NCBI GenBank assembly: GCA_018896315.1
Contig: JAHIMV010000040.1
Location: forward strand, 1 to 6,792
Direction of reading: 5' to 3'
Length of the DNA: 6,792 bases
Origin: Patescibacteria group bacterium
GTDB lineage: Bacteria > Patescibacteriota > Patescibacteriia > UBA2591 > UBA6264
Notes under the pieces: generated by a model
What the model was told of the DNA's origin: nothing
Databases searched by the model: none
Seen by the model: the letters and a program-made list of their open reading frames with translations, nothing else
Translations under genes and position numbers: made by a program
Part shown: positions 6,605 through 6,792 of the stretch, one piece after another
Layout: every line of letters starts with the position of its first letter
How positions within the stretch are numbered: the stretch's first letter is position 1

Positions 6605-6792
6605 ATGAAAAAAAAAAATCATAAAATCACTAACCAAAGATTTTGAATCATATATTAATAAAACAAAAAGTGGCATTGAATTTTGGTTAGCTAGGGATTT
6701 ACAACGCTTGCTTGGTTATACTAAATGGGACAATTTTGTGAATGTTGTTTCTAAAGCAAAGACAGCTTGTGAATTATCAAAACAATCAGTTC
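6605..6792 (+). CDS. DinD-like (Bro-N-type) DNA-damage-inducible protein, partial, with a frame break at A11
   Basis: From base 6609 one frame is open to the window end. It encodes KSLTKDFESYI, then GIEFWLARDLQRLLGY and KAKTACELS. This matches the N-terminus of E. coli DinD and related Bro-N proteins, whose hallmark is (W/Y)xAR-x-L-x-x-LLGY followed by a KAKxACE helix. E. coli DinD is induced by DNA damage and inhibits RecA filament activity; whether this relative does the same is unknown. No normal start codon lies in that frame: TGA 6606-6608 closes it upstream. ATG 6605 runs into A11 (6608-6618) and stops at TGA after 13 codons. ATG 6583, directly after the nuclease stop, also fails, at TAA 6622-6624. 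One fewer A (from 6605) or one more A (from 6583) restores the full protein. The C-terminus lies beyond the window. Confidence 0.75.

Overview
The window is AT-rich, densely packed and entirely plus-strand. It looks like a chromosomal piece of a Candidate Phyla Radiation (Patescibacteria) bacterium, probably Parcubacteria- or Microgenomates-like. The reasons are the very low GC, short or overlapping gene junctions, weak Shine-Dalgarno signals, and small family members: a short RmuC, and a thermonuclease with a C-terminal cysteine domain of a type I associate with these genomes. TGA ends the 72-residue gene and does not occur inside any of the main frames, so the standard bacterial code fits and a recoded TGA=Gly lineage is less likely. 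The lineage is inferred from style, not from a marker gene.

Layout. Bases 1-113 are the tail of a probable glycosyltransferase. It overlaps a large polytopic membrane protein (94-2403) that resembles GT-C-type glycosyltransferases. A 105-bp intergenic region with inverted octamer repeats follows. Next are an uncharacterised membrane-anchored protein (2509-3387) and a 72-residue two-helix membrane protein (3368-3586), whose ends overlap. A four-base overlap leads into rmuC (3583-4623). Two bases later begins an aromatic-type amino-acid permease (4626-5765). A 46-bp gap with a perfect 7-bp hairpin precedes a membrane-anchored thermonuclease with a C-terminal four-cysteine domain (5812-6582). 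The window ends inside a DinD-like gene whose beginning is disturbed by a run of 11 A.

How the parts relate. The left third is probably envelope polysaccharide synthesis. The right side carries DNA-related functions (RmuC, exported nuclease, DinD-like protein) and one amino-acid uptake gene. The tight junctions from 2509 to 5765 suggest one transcript, but the functions are mixed, so co-transcription need not mean a shared pathway.

The least ordinary signals are structural. Two unrelated 30-base palindromic elements sit in frame inside the same membrane-protein gene. A third hairpin and a block of inverted octamers occupy intergenic space. An A11 tract separates both available start codons from the DinD-like reading frame. 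I did not find CRISPR arrays, RNA genes, an insertion sequence or a clear new defence system.
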